DNA from: Pseudomonas sp. Bc-h
GTDB lineage: Bacteria > Pseudomonadota > Gammaproteobacteria > Pseudomonadales > Pseudomonadaceae
DNA length: 64,000 nucleotides
NCBI RefSeq assembly: GCF_002080045.1
Contig: NZ_MUIN01000003.1
Coordinates: 379,501-443,500, forward strand
Reading direction: 5' to 3'
The position numbers were made by a program, and so were the translations under genes. Position 1 is the stretch's first letter; the number at the start of each line of letters is the position of its first letter. The notes beneath the pieces are model-generated. The model saw only the letters and a program-made list of their open reading frames with translations. It searched no databases and had not been told where the DNA came from. Positions 51,096-61,571 of the stretch are shown piece after piece.

Positions 51096-51908
51096 CTAAG
51101 GCCGATACGTCCGCGCGGCTTCGCAATATTGCTCCTGCGCCTGCTTGTTCTTCTCGTCCTTGTCCTTGGCCAGCCGTTTGCTCCAGTCGCTGCACATGTC
51201 CTTGAAGTAGGGTTCTGCGGCGCGGCGGCATTCGCGGTATTCGACGCTGTCGGTCTTGAAGTTCATGCACACGCTGCTGTTTTCGACGTGGTTGTTGTAG
51301 ATGCGGTAGCGGGCTTCGTAGCGGTTGCGGCTGTCAATTTCACGTATCAGGACACCGGCCACTTCATAACGTCGACCACTGGGTTCGGCTTTGGGCCTGG
51401 CGGCACCCGCCTTGTAATCGGCCATGTAGCGGTCGGAAACCATGCCCTGTGGGCGGGGTGCGTTGTAGTCGGTGGGTTGCGCTTCGCCGAAGCGGCAGTT
51501 GATTACGTCGCGATCAATGACGTTGCCGTTTTTCAAGCAATCATCCAGTGGCTTCGAGGCCACAGGCTGTGCTGTTTCGAGCTTTGGCGCTACATAGACC
51601 ACCTGTTCCGTGGTGCGGATATCGGCAGGGGGCGCAACCGTTGCGGACTCTTCGCCTATTTCTACGGCTGGTGGCGGGGCGATAGCGATTTGGGACGCTT
51701 TGGGTGTGTGAAACATCCGCAGGGCCAGAAAGACGATCGCTATGGCCAATGCGAGACAGATAACCACGCTGCTGAGCGGCCAGCTGCTTTTGGTATGTGC
51801 GACTTTTCGTTTGGTGGGGTGGGAGCCGAGTACGACGTCGAACTGATCCGGCGCCAGACGTTGCAGGACGGTTTGCCCCTCGTCCTTGGGCTGTTGGTTG
51901 GGCTGCAT
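51096..51908 (-). CDS. Hypothetical membrane-anchored protein
   Basis: 270 residues. N-terminal cytosolic part (~45 residues), one membrane helix ([19 protein letters not shown]), then a Pro/Ala-rich linker and a C-terminal domain with seven cysteines (DDCLKN, VINCRF, SVCMNF, RECRRA, DMCSDW, QYCEAA). Charged coiled region near the end (AKDKDEKNKQAQEQ). A periplasmic or extracytoplasmic disulfide-stabilised domain is likely. No recognised family. Confidence 0.65.
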   Translation of the reverse strand: MQPNQQPKDEGQTVLQRLAPDQFDVVLGSHPTKRKVAHTKSSWPLSSVVICLALAIAIVFLALRMFHTPKASQIAIAPPPAVEIGEESATVAPPADIRTTEQVVYVAPKLETAQPVASKPLDDCLKNGNVIDRDVINCRFGEAQPTDYNAPRPQGMVSDRYMADYKAGAARPKAEPSGRRYEVAGVLIREIDSRNRYEARYRIYNNHVENSSVCMNFKTDSVEYRECRRAAEPYFKDMCSDWSKRLAKDKDEKNKQAQEQYCEAARTYRP

Positions 51909-52150
51909 TGCCTCTCCTTGGCGTAGCCCGGTTTTCGGGCGTTATCAGGGCCTGCGAAAACGAGCGACATGTAACGTGAATGTCTGTGGCGGCGAGGTTA
52001 ATCGTCGCGATGTTGTTTTGCTAGTACTCGTATCGGTTCTGCATCAGCGATGTATGCTGATTGGCATTTCTGTAACGGTTTAGGTGTACTGCGCCCAAAC
52101 CTGCCGCGCTAAGGTTCAACACCCTTGCGACGGTCCATGGAGTGGCAGCT

Positions 52151-54094
<1,944 letters not shown>

Positions 54095-54108
54095 CAGAGG
54101 AATAATGA

Positions 54109-54540
54109 ATGCCCCAACCGACCCCACAACGTTCCGACTACCGCCATTTCCAGCCCATCACCACGCGCTGGCACGACAACGACATTTACGGGCACGTAAA
54201 CAACGTCACCTACTACAGCTTCTTCGACAGCGCCGTGAACAGCTATCTGATCGAGCGTGGCGGGCTGGATATTCACGATGGGGACGTAGTTGGGTTTGTG
54301 GTCAGTTCATCCTGCGATTACTTCGCGTCAATTGCGTATCCGGACCTGATCGAGATCGGGTTGCGGGTCGGCAAGCTCGGCAACAGTTCGGTGCAGTATG
54401 AACTGGCGGTGTTCAAGACGGGCGAGGAGGAGGCCTGTGCAGCGGGGAGATTCGTGCATGTGTTCGTGGATCGGGCGTCGAATCAACCGGTGCCGATTCC
54501 TGCACGGTTGCGTCAGGCGTTGGAGCAATTGGTGGTCTGA
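54109..54540 (+). CDS. 4-hydroxybenzoyl-CoA thioesterase-like hotdog protein
   Basis: 143 residues. Hotdog fold with catalytic Asp in ITTRWHDNDIYGHVNNVTYYSFFDSAVNSYLIERG, then SSCDYFASIAYPDLIEIGLRVGKLGNSSVQYELAVF. Acyl-CoA thioesterase of the 4HBT/YbgC class; substrate unknown. It begins 14 bases after the helicase stop, so they may share a transcript. Confidence 0.9.
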   Translation: MPQPTPQRSDYRHFQPITTRWHDNDIYGHVNNVTYYSFFDSAVNSYLIERGGLDIHDGDVVGFVVSSSCDYFASIAYPDLIEIGLRVGKLGNSSVQYELAVFKTGEEEACAAGRFVHVFVDRASNQPVPIPARLRQALEQLVV

Positions 54541-54547
54541 AACGACA

Positions 54548-54571
54548 ACCGGCCGCGTAAGGGCGGCCGGT
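54548..54571. terminator. Hairpin between thioesterase and glycine-zipper genes
   Basis: ACCGGCCGC and GCGGCCGGT, a perfect 9-bp GC stem with a 6-base loop, seven bases after the thioesterase stop in a convergent junction. No T-run. Confidence 0.6.
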
Positions 54572-54601
54572 GTGTGAAGGTTATAGCGAGTGCGCTGACT
54601 G

Positions 54602-55075
54602 TCAGCGATGACGCCAGCCGCGATGACGGCCGTTGTCGTGATGGCGGTGGCCGCGACCGTGGTGGTAGTCACGACGATCGCCACGGTAACCTCGACGGTT
54701 GTCATCGTCATGACGGCTCTGGTCGCCCATGTAGTTGCCCAGCGCGCCACCGGCGCCACCGCCGGCTGCTGCGCCGATCAGGCTGCCTGTGCTGCCGCCG
54801 ACACTGCGGCCGATGACGTTACCGCCTGCGGCGCCAAGACCACCGCCGATGGCGGCTTCAGTGCGGTTGTGGCGGTTTGCGCCAACAGCGCCACCAGCGG
54901 CGCCGCCAAGGCCTGCGCCAATCGCGGATCCGGTGCTGCCGCCAAGTTGCTGGCCAACAGCCGAACCCAGTACCCCACCCAATGCGCCGCCCACACCAGC
55001 CGTCAGGTTGTCGCCAGCAGAGGCGAAACCGGTGGCCAGGGAGAGGGACAACAACAGAATCGAGGAATACTTCAT
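54602..55075 (-). CDS. Glycine-zipper outer-membrane-type protein
   Basis: 157 residues. Signal peptide ends about ASA-GD. Residues ~25-120 are Gly/Ala zippers in four repeats (GVGGALGGVLGSAVGQQLGG, GAGLGGAAGGAVGA, GGGLGAAGGNVIG, GAAAGGGAGGALGNYMG), as in YmgG/SlyB-like proteins. The C-terminal 35 residues are an Arg/His/Asp/Gly tail (YRGDRRDYHHGRGHRHHD) that could bind metal or nucleic acid. Function unknown. Confidence 0.8.
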   Translation of the reverse strand: MKYSSILLLSLSLATGFASAGDNLTAGVGGALGGVLGSAVGQQLGGSTGSAIGAGLGGAAGGAVGANRHNRTEAAIGGGLGAAGGNVIGRSVGGSTGSLIGAAAGGGAGGALGNYMGDQSRHDDDNRRGYRGDRRDYHHGRGHRHHDNGRHRGWRHR

Positions 55076-55157
55076 GTATGGATGCTCGTAGGGATGACGA
55101 CGCGATCCTGCAAGTATGAAGAAAATGTCACAATCGAAATCCGACGAATAACACGAC

Positions 55158-55167
55158 TTGTATACAA
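55158..55167. promoter_or_regulatory. Perfect palindrome TTGTATACAA, GntR-type operator candidate
   Basis: Ten-base perfect palindrome of the kind bound by FadR/VanR-type GntR regulators. It lies immediately upstream of the extended -10, where a bound repressor would block RNA polymerase. Confidence 0.45.
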
Positions 55168-55169
55168 AT

Positions 55170-55178
55170 TGCTAACTT
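55170..55178 (+). promoter_or_regulatory. Extended -10 element of the candidate sRNA
   Basis: TGCTAACTT matches TGnTAnnnT, so a start near 55,185 is expected. No -35 match is needed for such promoters. Confidence 0.4.
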
Positions 55179-55184
55179 ATTGTT

Positions 55185-55265
55185 TTTAGCCGGGAACTTA
55201 AGCGGTTTTGCTGAGTCTTAGATTACTTCAGACAGGCCCGAATCACGCGATTCGGGCCTTTTTTG
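55185..55265 (+). ncRNA. Candidate small RNA, ~80 nt
   Basis: Inferred from an extended -10 (55,170-55,178) and an intrinsic terminator (55,232-55,265) with no open frame between. The 5' half includes AGCCGGGAACTTAAGCGG. From memory, P. aeruginosa lists a small RNA called P34 next to the homologous oxidoreductase, and this may be its counterpart, but I cannot confirm the identity. Targets unknown. Confidence 0.5.
55232..55265 (+). terminator. Strong intrinsic terminator without an upstream gene
   Basis: AGGCCCGAATC and GATTCGGGCCT form a perfect 11-bp stem around ACGC, followed by TTTTTTG. T residues follow only on the + strand, yet both neighbouring genes are on the minus strand. Confidence 0.9.
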
Positions 55266-55387
55266 TGGGCGAATGAGTGGCAGGCGTGTAGGGCGTTTCG
55301 CGCGAATGGGTGTGAATATGCCCTCCCGCAGAATTTGCAGCGATCTCGTGAGCGGATCAAACCCACAAGATCATCAGGTGCCTGAAG

Positions 55388-57718
55388 TCAAATGATCCGC
55401 GCCGTCTCCACATGCCGTTCCAGTTTGATCGCCACGAACTTGGAGGTCGGTGTGTGGCTGCCGTCTCCCACGCTTTCCAGCGGCACCAGCGGGTTGACCT
55501 CTGGGTAGTAAGCAGCCGCTTGGCCTGCGGGAATGTCAAACGGCAACAGCGTGAAGCCTTTGACACGACGCTCGATGTGGTCGCCCCAGATCGACACGAT
55601 ATCGGCCTTCTGGCCCGGTACGAAGCCCAGACGAATGATGTCGGCTTCGTTGAGGAACATCACGTCACGCTGGCCCTTCACGCCGCGATAACGGTCGTCC
55701 AGGCCATAGATAGTGGTGTTGTACTGATCGTGGGAGCGCATCGATTGCATGATCAGGTCCGGCACGATACCCGTCCCGCGAATGCTTTCGTGGACCAGAT
55801 CGTTCGGTAACTGGTTCGACTTGAAGTTGGCGCGCGCACTTGGCGTGTTCCACTTGCGTGAACCAGCGGAGTTACCCAGATAGAAACCGCCCGGATTCTT
55901 GATCTTCTCGTTGAAATCCTTGAACGACGGAATGGTATCGGCGATCAGGTCGCGAATGCGGCTGTAGTCTTCCACCAGCCACAGCCAGTCGACAGGTTGC
56001 TTGCCGAGCGTTGCGTTGGCGATGCCCGCCAGAATCGCAGGCTCCGAACGCATGTGGCGCGACAGCGGCTTGAGCTGACCGTTGGAGGCGTGAACCATGC
56101 TGAATGAGTCTTCCACGGTCACGGCTTGCGGGCCATCGGCCTGGATATCAATGTCGGTACGACCGAAGCACGGCAGTATCAGCGCTTCCTTGCCGTGGGT
56201 CAGATGACTGCGGTTGAGCTTGGTGCTGATCTGCACGGTCAGGTCGCAGTTGCGCAGGGCTTCGAAGGTGCGCGGGCTGTCGGGCGTCGCTTGCGCGAAG
56301 TTGCCGCCCAGACCGATGAAGACTTTCGAGCGGCCTTCGAGCATCGCGTGAATCGCTTCGACCACGTTGTGGCCGTTGTCGCGCGGCACTTTGAACTGAA
56401 AGCGTTTTTCCAGGGCATCAAGGAAGAACGCCGGTGGGCGCTCGTTGATGCCCATGGTGCGGTCGCCCTGCACATTACTGTGGCCGCGAACCGGGCACAG
56501 GCCGGCGCCTGGCCTGCCGATGTTGCCGCGCAGCAGCATCAGGTTGGCGACTTCCTGAATGGTCGGCACTGAGTGACGATGCTGGGTGATGCCCATCGCC
56601 CAGCACATGATCACATTCTTGCCTTTGACGTACATGCGCGCAGATCGCTCGATATCGCTCAGTGGCAGGCCCGATTGCTCGACAATGAAATCCCAGCTGG
56701 TGTCATCGACCGCTGCCAGGTAGTCCAGCACGCCGTGGGTGTGTTCGTTGAGAAACGCATGATCGAACACCGAAGGTTCGTTGTTGGCCTGCGCTTCGCG
56801 CTCCCATTGCAGCAGGAACTTGGCCATGCCGCGCAACAGCGCCATGTCGCCGCCCAGCGAGGGCCGGAAATACGCGGTGTTGGTCGGCTCGGACCCGTTG
56901 CTGAGCATTTCCAGAGGATGTTGCGGATGCTGGAAGCGTTCCAGGCCGCGCTCTTTCAGCGGATTGACGCAGACCACTTGAGCACCGCGTTGAACGGCTT
57001 CGCGCAGTGGTTCGAGCATGCGCGGGTGGTTGGTGCCAGGGTTCTGACCCAGTACGAAAATGGCGTCGGCGTGTTCGAAATCGTCGAAGGTCACGGTGCC
57101 CTTGCCGACGCCCACGCTCTGCGACAGCGCGACGCCACTGGCTTCGTGGCACATGTTCGAGCAGTCGGGGAAGTTGTTGGTGCCGTAGGCGCGGACGAAC
57201 AGCTGATAGAGATACGCCGCTTCGTTGCTGGCCCGACCCGAGGTATAGAACTCGGCCATGTTCGGGCTTGGCAGGTTGTTCAGGTGTTTGGCGATCAGGG
57301 CGAACGCATCGTCCCAGGCGATCGGCTTGTAACGATCGGACTCGGCGTCGTAGACCATCGGCTCGGTCAGACGACCCTGGTATTCCAGCCAGTAGTCACT
57401 TTGTTCCAGCAGCGAGCTGACGCTGTAGCGGGCAAAAAAAGACGGATCGACGCGGCGCTTGGTGGCCTCCCAGTTGACCGCCTTGGCGCCGTTTTCGCAG
57501 AACTTGACCATGCCGCTTTCGGGCGAATCGCCCCAGGCGCAGCCCGGGCAGTCGAAGCCGCCGTTCTGGTTGGTCTTGAGCATCATGCGCAGGTTTTTCA
57601 GCGCGTTGTCGCTGGTCAGCCAGGCTTGGGTAACGCTGATCAGCGCGCCCCATCCACCGGCCGGGCCTTTGTAGGGCTTGTAGCGTGGAACTGGGGTCTT
57701 GTCGGCTTGTTTGTGCAT
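55388..57718 (-). CDS. Molybdopterin oxidoreductase, FdhF/YdeP family
   Basis: 776 residues. Formate dehydrogenase-like alpha subunit of the YdeP branch, bis-MGD enzyme. N-terminal GGFDCPGCAWGD gives iron-sulfur cysteines; CSNMCHEASGVALSQSVG holds the Mo-coordinating Cys; further DPRNP-like TNHPRMLEPLREAV, GNIGRPGAGLCPVRGHSNVQGDRTMGI. YdeP homologues are linked to acid resistance, and whether it oxidises formate is uncertain. ATG 57,718 follows the fdhD stop by two bases, so they are cotranscribed. No diheme or iron-sulfur subunit gene is present. Confidence 0.88.
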   Translation of the reverse strand: MHKQADKTPVPRYKPYKGPAGGWGALISVTQAWLTSDNALKNLRMMLKTNQNGGFDCPGCAWGDSPESGMVKFCENGAKAVNWEATKRRVDPSFFARYSVSSLLEQSDYWLEYQGRLTEPMVYDAESDRYKPIAWDDAFALIAKHLNNLPSPNMAEFYTSGRASNEAAYLYQLFVRAYGTNNFPDCSNMCHEASGVALSQSVGVGKGTVTFDDFEHADAIFVLGQNPGTNHPRMLEPLREAVQRGAQVVCVNPLKERGLERFQHPQHPLEMLSNGSEPTNTAYFRPSLGGDMALLRGMAKFLLQWEREAQANNEPSVFDHAFLNEHTHGVLDYLAAVDDTSWDFIVEQSGLPLSDIERSARMYVKGKNVIMCWAMGITQHRHSVPTIQEVANLMLLRGNIGRPGAGLCPVRGHSNVQGDRTMGINERPPAFFLDALEKRFQFKVPRDNGHNVVEAIHAMLEGRSKVFIGLGGNFAQATPDSPRTFEALRNCDLTVQISTKLNRSHLTHGKEALILPCFGRTDIDIQADGPQAVTVEDSFSMVHASNGQLKPLSRHMRSEPAILAGIANATLGKQPVDWLWLVEDYSRIRDLIADTIPSFKDFNEKIKNPGGFYLGNSAGSRKWNTPSARANFKSNQLPNDLVHESIRGTGIVPDLIMQSMRSHDQYNTTIYGLDDRYRGVKGQRDVMFLNEADIIRLGFVPGQKADIVSIWGDHIERRVKGFTLLPFDIPAGQAAAYYPEVNPLVPLESVGDGSHTPTSKFVAIKLERHVETARII

Positions 57719-57720
57719 GC

Positions 57721-58560
57721 TCACGCTTTGTTCTCCAAGGCAGGGCTGTAAACCCGCGGCGCACTGTGTTTTGGCAGATGAATGAGGTTGAGGTTGTGAC
57801 GGCGTGCCCACTGCAGCGCCAGGCCCGTGGGCGAAGACAGGCTGACCAGGGTTTGAATGCCGGCCCTTAGGACTTTTTGAATCAGTTCGAGGCTGCAGCG
57901 GCTGGTGACAATAGCCAAGCCGCCTTCGGTCGGGATGCTCTGGCGAACCAGCGCACCGATCAGTTTGTCGAGCGCGTTGTGACGACCGATGTCTTCGCGG
58001 CCCATCAACAATTCGCCCTTGTCATTCATGAACATTGCTGCATGGACCGCACCGCAGTGCTGGCCCAGGGGCTGAAAATCGTCCAGACGTTCGCGCAGCC
58101 CTTCGAGCCAATGCGCCGGGGGCAGCGCAGCACCGGGCAGCACGTTCAGCTCTGGCAGCGCCTGTTCGACCGCTTCCACGCCGCACAGCCCGCAGCCGCT
58201 GGTGCCCGCCAGTTGCCGACGCTGAGTCTTGAGGTTCCAGAAAGCGCGACTGGCGATTTCCACTTCGGCTGTTTGAGCCGAGCCGCAGCCGCCAAGCTTG
58301 ATGTCGTAGATTTCGTCTGGGGATTCGATGATGCCGCTGCCGATGCTGAACCCTACGATGAAGTCTTCGAGGTCGGTAGGCGTCACCAGCATCACCGCCT
58401 GGCTGATGCCGTTATAGGCAATGGCCAGCGCCACCTCTTCGGCGAGAACGTTGGGCTCGCAGGTGTCGTGCTCGAGGTTCGAGTAGCTGTAAGACTGGCT
58501 TGCGGCAGGCGCGGGCAGTTGTTTTGCGGGCGCCGTGCTCTCCGTGTGCTTGGGATGCAT
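57721..58560 (-). CDS. fdhD: Formate dehydrogenase accessory sulfurtransferase FdhD
   Basis: 279 residues. FdhD passes sulfur from IscS to the molybdenum cofactor for formate dehydrogenase. The active CxxC is present in TSGCGLCGVEAVEQ, along with GRHNALDKLIGALV and SRCSLELIQKVLRAG. Its stop is two bases before the oxidoreductase start, which supports the FdhF-type assignment of that gene. Confidence 0.95.
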   Translation of the reverse strand: MHPKHTESTAPAKQLPAPAASQSYSYSNLEHDTCEPNVLAEEVALAIAYNGISQAVMLVTPTDLEDFIVGFSIGSGIIESPDEIYDIKLGGCGSAQTAEVEIASRAFWNLKTQRRQLAGTSGCGLCGVEAVEQALPELNVLPGAALPPAHWLEGLRERLDDFQPLGQHCGAVHAAMFMNDKGELLMGREDIGRHNALDKLIGALVRQSIPTEGGLAIVTSRCSLELIQKVLRAGIQTLVSLSSPTGLALQWARRHNLNLIHLPKHSAPRVYSPALENKA

Positions 58561-58656
58561 CGGGAATTACCGGCAGAGTATTCAGGCTTGTTAGCCTAGG
58601 CCTCCGGTCGGATAACGTCTAATTGCTAGTACTGATGTCTTGATAGATGACGTCGA

Positions 58657-59544
58657 TCAAGATGGCGCGATCATATTCTGATAGAGGGCGAAGCAGGCCT
58701 CAGCCAGTGCCGAACGCGGCGCCGCGCGACGCATGATCAGGCCCAGACGGGCCAGGGTCTGGGCGTGTTCGATGGGTTGCAGGCGCAGGTGTTCGGTCAG
58801 AGTCTCCAGCCCTCCATCCAGCGGCATGATCGCGCAGCAGAATCCGCCATGAACCGCTTGCAGCAATTGATGCACCGCGTCGGTTTGAATCAGCGGCTGG
58901 GGTTGCAGGCCACGGCTGTGAAAGTTGTGGTCGATGGACTGACGAAAGTGCATGCCGCTGGTGAGCATGCCCAGTGGCAGTTCGATCAGGCTTTCCCAGC
59001 TCAGCGGCTCCTCGCCAAAACTGAAATGGCGCTGATCGTACATCAGGCCCATGCGGGTTTCGGCCAGTTCCATGGAGTCAAAGCGATCGGTATCCAGACG
59101 CTCCAGATAGGACACGCCCAGATCAAGACGATTGCTGGCGAGTTGATCGAGGATCTGCTCGGAACTGAGTGACGATAATTCGAAGCGCATGTTCGGGTGG
59201 ACCTGGTGCAGGCGTTGCAACAGGGGCAATGCATCAAAGTTGGAGAGTGGCACTACACCCAATCGCAATGTACCGACCAGGTGCCCGCGACAGGCAGCGG
59301 CTTCGGCCTGCAAACCGTCATAAGCGGCCAACACCGTGCGCGCCCACGCCAGTACCCGCTCGCCGGGCGCGGTAAAACCTTCGAAGCGCTGACCACGGTT
59401 CACCAGCGGCAAATCCAGCTCCTCTTCGAGGCTGCGCAGGCGCATCGAGAGGGTTGGCTGGGTGATATGGCAACGTGCAGCCGCCTGCCCGAAGTGACGG
59501 GTTTCGTCGAGGGCGATCAGGAATTTCAGCTGTTTGATATCCAT
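58657..59544 (-). CDS. LysR-type transcriptional regulator
   Basis: 295 residues. N-terminal HTH MDIKQLKFLIALDETRHFGQAAARCHITQPTLSMRLRSLEEEL, then the effector domain (GTLRLGVVPLSNFDALP, RLDLGVSYLERL). ATG 59,544 has GGAGTGACA directly upstream; the open frame reaches six codons further. It points the same way as fdhD, 96 bases upstream, so it may regulate the fdhD-oxidoreductase pair, or autoregulate with them. Confidence 0.9.
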   Translation of the reverse strand: MDIKQLKFLIALDETRHFGQAAARCHITQPTLSMRLRSLEEELDLPLVNRGQRFEGFTAPGERVLAWARTVLAAYDGLQAEAAACRGHLVGTLRLGVVPLSNFDALPLLQRLHQVHPNMRFELSSLSSEQILDQLASNRLDLGVSYLERLDTDRFDSMELAETRMGLMYDQRHFSFGEEPLSWESLIELPLGMLTSGMHFRQSIDHNFHSRGLQPQPLIQTDAVHQLLQAVHGGFCCAIMPLDGGLETLTEHLRLQPIEHAQTLARLGLIMRRAAPRSALAEACFALYQNMIAPS

Positions 59545-59710
59545 TGTCACTCCGCAAGGCACAGGGCTGGCTGGCCGATTCTAGCGCGGCAGGATGTCGC
59601 ATGGGGTGTTGATTGCCGATGGGGTCATTGGTCGGATCGGCCAAGCAGCGCGCAGGTAGCGGCTATGGTTGAGATTCGGATATCACAAAAAAACGCAGGG
59701 AGAACGAGTT

Positions 59711-60151
59711 ATGAGCATTTTCAGTTTTCTGAAGGAAGCCGGAGAAAAGATCCTCGATGCGCTGACCCCAGGGAACGCCAATGCTGACGAAGTCCTGAAG
59801 AAACATATTTCAGAGGTTGGTCTGGGCAACCCGAACATCACCGCAACGGTGGAGGGGGACAAAGTCACGCTGACGGGTGAGGTTGCCAGTCAGGAAGAAA
59901 AGGAAAAGATCATTCTGGCTGCAGGGAATATCGCAGGAGTAGGCAGTGTCGACGATCAGATTACTGTCAGCGGGCCGCCCGTTGCTGCGGCGAGATTTGT
60001 CACGGTCGAGAAGGGCGATACCCTGAGCGCCATTTCGAAGCGCGTATATGGCGACCCCAACAAGTATCAGAAGATATTTGAAGCGAACAAACCGATGCTC
60101 AAGGATGTGAACAAGATCTACCCAGGGCAGGTTTTGCGCATTCCCGAATAA
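59711..60151 (+). CDS. kbp: BON-LysM potassium-binding-type protein Kbp (YgaU)
   Basis: 146 residues. N-terminal BON domain (GNPNITATVEGDKVTLTGEVASQEEKEKIILAAGNIAGVGSVDDQITVSG) and C-terminal LysM (RFVTVEKGDTLSAISKRVYGDPNKYQKIFEANKPMLKDVNKIYPGQVLRIPE). No signal peptide. E. coli Kbp binds potassium and acts in the cytosol during high-K growth. ATG 59,711 follows AGGGAGAACG. Confidence 0.93.
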   Translation: MSIFSFLKEAGEKILDALTPGNANADEVLKKHISEVGLGNPNITATVEGDKVTLTGEVASQEEKEKIILAAGNIAGVGSVDDQITVSGPPVAAARFVTVEKGDTLSAISKRVYGDPNKYQKIFEANKPMLKDVNKIYPGQVLRIPE

Positions 60152-60159
60152 ACCCATTC

Positions 60160-60231
60160 CCTGTAGCAGTCCGGCTTGCTGGCGGTGGCGAATTCAAAGA
60201 CGCCACCGCCAGCAAGCCGAGCGGCTACAGG
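60160..60231. repeat. REP pair, family A
   Basis: Arms CTGTAGCAGTCCGGCTTGCT and CGCCACCGCCAGCAAGCC plus GAGCGGCTACAG; in the convergent kbp-yrfG junction. Confidence 0.92.
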
Positions 60232-60245
60232 TGTTGCACCGCCGC

Positions 60246-60908
60246 CTATAACCCCTCGATCAGCTGCCGATAATCCTCAACCGCCGCAAACTCTTGCGTG
60301 TCCTTCGGTCCCTTTTTGCTGTCCGGCTCCCGCACCGCGAGCAGGTGCTTGACGCCATACCGTCCGGCGCTGCGCAGGATCGGCAGGGTGTCGTCGATGA
60401 ACAGGCTGCGCGTAGGGTCGAAACCGATATCGGCGTGCAGCGCGTCCCAGAATTGCGGGTTTTCCTTGGGGAATCCGTAGTCATGGGAGCTGATCAGCCG
60501 CTCGAAATACGGAGCCAGCTCAAAGCGCTCCATCTTCAGTGACAGTGAATCGCGGTGGGCGTTGGTGATCATGATCACCCGCTTTCCGGCCTGTCTGATG
60601 GCTGCCAGAAAGGTCTCGGCATCAGGCCGCAGGGCAATCAGGTGGGCGATCTCGACTTTCAGCTCTTTAACCGAGAGCTTCAGTTCTGCGCTCCAGAAAT
60701 CTGTGCAGTACCAGTTCAGTGTGCCCGCGTTCTTTTCGAACAGCGGCATGAGCTCCATTTCCGCCATGGCGCGGCTGACACCGTGCAATTCGGCGTAGCG
60801 CTGAGGCAGATGCTCCAGCCAGAAGTGATTGTCGAAGTGCAGGTCCAGCAGTGTTCCGTCCATATCCAGCAGGACGGTGTCGATATCGCGCCAGGGCAAA
60901 GAAGGCAT
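60246..60908 (-). CDS. yrfG: GMP/IMP nucleotidase (HAD family)
   Basis: 220 residues. HAD motif I VLLDMDGTLLDL (Asp15), motif II ITNAHRDSL, motif III SSHDYGFPKENPQFWD, motif IV SLFIDDTLPIL. YrfG dephosphorylates GMP and IMP. The ATG at 60,908 follows GAGAGACC; the much longer open frame into the nudE promoter region is not coding. It is divergent from nudE, as in E. coli. Confidence 0.9.
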   Translation of the reverse strand: MPSLPWRDIDTVLLDMDGTLLDLHFDNHFWLEHLPQRYAELHGVSRAMAEMELMPLFEKNAGTLNWYCTDFWSAELKLSVKELKVEIAHLIALRPDAETFLAAIRQAGKRVIMITNAHRDSLSLKMERFELAPYFERLISSHDYGFPKENPQFWDALHADIGFDPTRSLFIDDTLPILRSAGRYGVKHLLAVREPDSKKGPKDTQEFAAVEDYRQLIEGL

Positions 60909-61004
60909 ACAGGTCTCTCGGCTGTGAATAAGTCGCAGTGGTTCTGGCAAAGACATTCGGGAAAGCCACGGTATAGTACCCCGTCTACGCCAAGGAGCTC
61001 CGTC

Positions 61005-61571
61005 ATGCGCCAGAAACCCACTGTCCTCGCCCGCGAAATCGTAGCGAGCAGCCGTCTGTTCCGCGTTGAAGAAGTGCAACTGCGCTTTTCCAATGGCGTC
61101 GAACGCGTTTACGAGCGCTTGGTCGGGCGCGGCAATGGTTATGGCGCTGTCATGATCGTGGCGATGCTCGACGCCGAGCATGCGGTACTGATCGAAGAGT
61201 ATTGCGGCGGTACCGACGAATACGAACTGTCATTGCCCAAAGGCTTGGTCGAGCCTGGCGAAGATGTACTCGCTGCCGCCAATCGTGAGCTCAAGGAAGA
61301 AGCAGGCTTCGGCGCGCGGCAACTGGAGCATCTCACCGAGCTGTCGTTGTCGCCAGGCTACATGAGCCAGAAGATTCAGGTGGTGTTGGCCACCGACCTG
61401 TATGAAGAGCGCCTTGCGGGCGACGAGCCCGAGCCGATGCGCGTTGACAAGATCAACCTGCGAGAACTCGCCAGCCTTGTGCAGCACCCGCAATTTTCCG
61501 AAGGTCGTGCCTTGGCGGCGCTTTACCTGGCGCGTGACCTGCTGACCCAGCGTGGAACTTTTCAGCCATGA
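61005..61571 (+). CDS. nudE: ADP compounds hydrolase NudE
   Basis: 188 residues. Nudix box at residues 80-102 (GLVEPGEDVLAAANRELKEEAG). It hydrolyses ADP-ribose, Ap3A and NADH-type substrates to nucleotides. The N-terminal FRVEEVQLRFSNGVERVYERLVG is typical. AAGGAG precedes the ATG. It ends in ATGA shared with cysQ, so they are coupled. Confidence 0.94.
   Translation: MRQKPTVLAREIVASSRLFRVEEVQLRFSNGVERVYERLVGRGNGYGAVMIVAMLDAEHAVLIEEYCGGTDEYELSLPKGLVEPGEDVLAAANRELKEEAGFGARQLEHLTELSLSPGYMSQKIQVVLATDLYEERLAGDEPEPMRVDKINLRELASLVQHPQFSEGRALAALYLARDLLTQRGTFQP

Larger units (their letters stand above)
55076..55387. other. Intergenic region holding a candidate sRNA (312 bp)
   Basis: No protein gene is evident. 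On the + strand it has a palindrome at 55,158-55,167, an extended -10 at 55,170-55,178 and a strong terminator at 55,232-55,265, together suggesting an ~80-nt RNA. The rest (55,266-55,387) shows no clear element. Confidence 0.6.
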
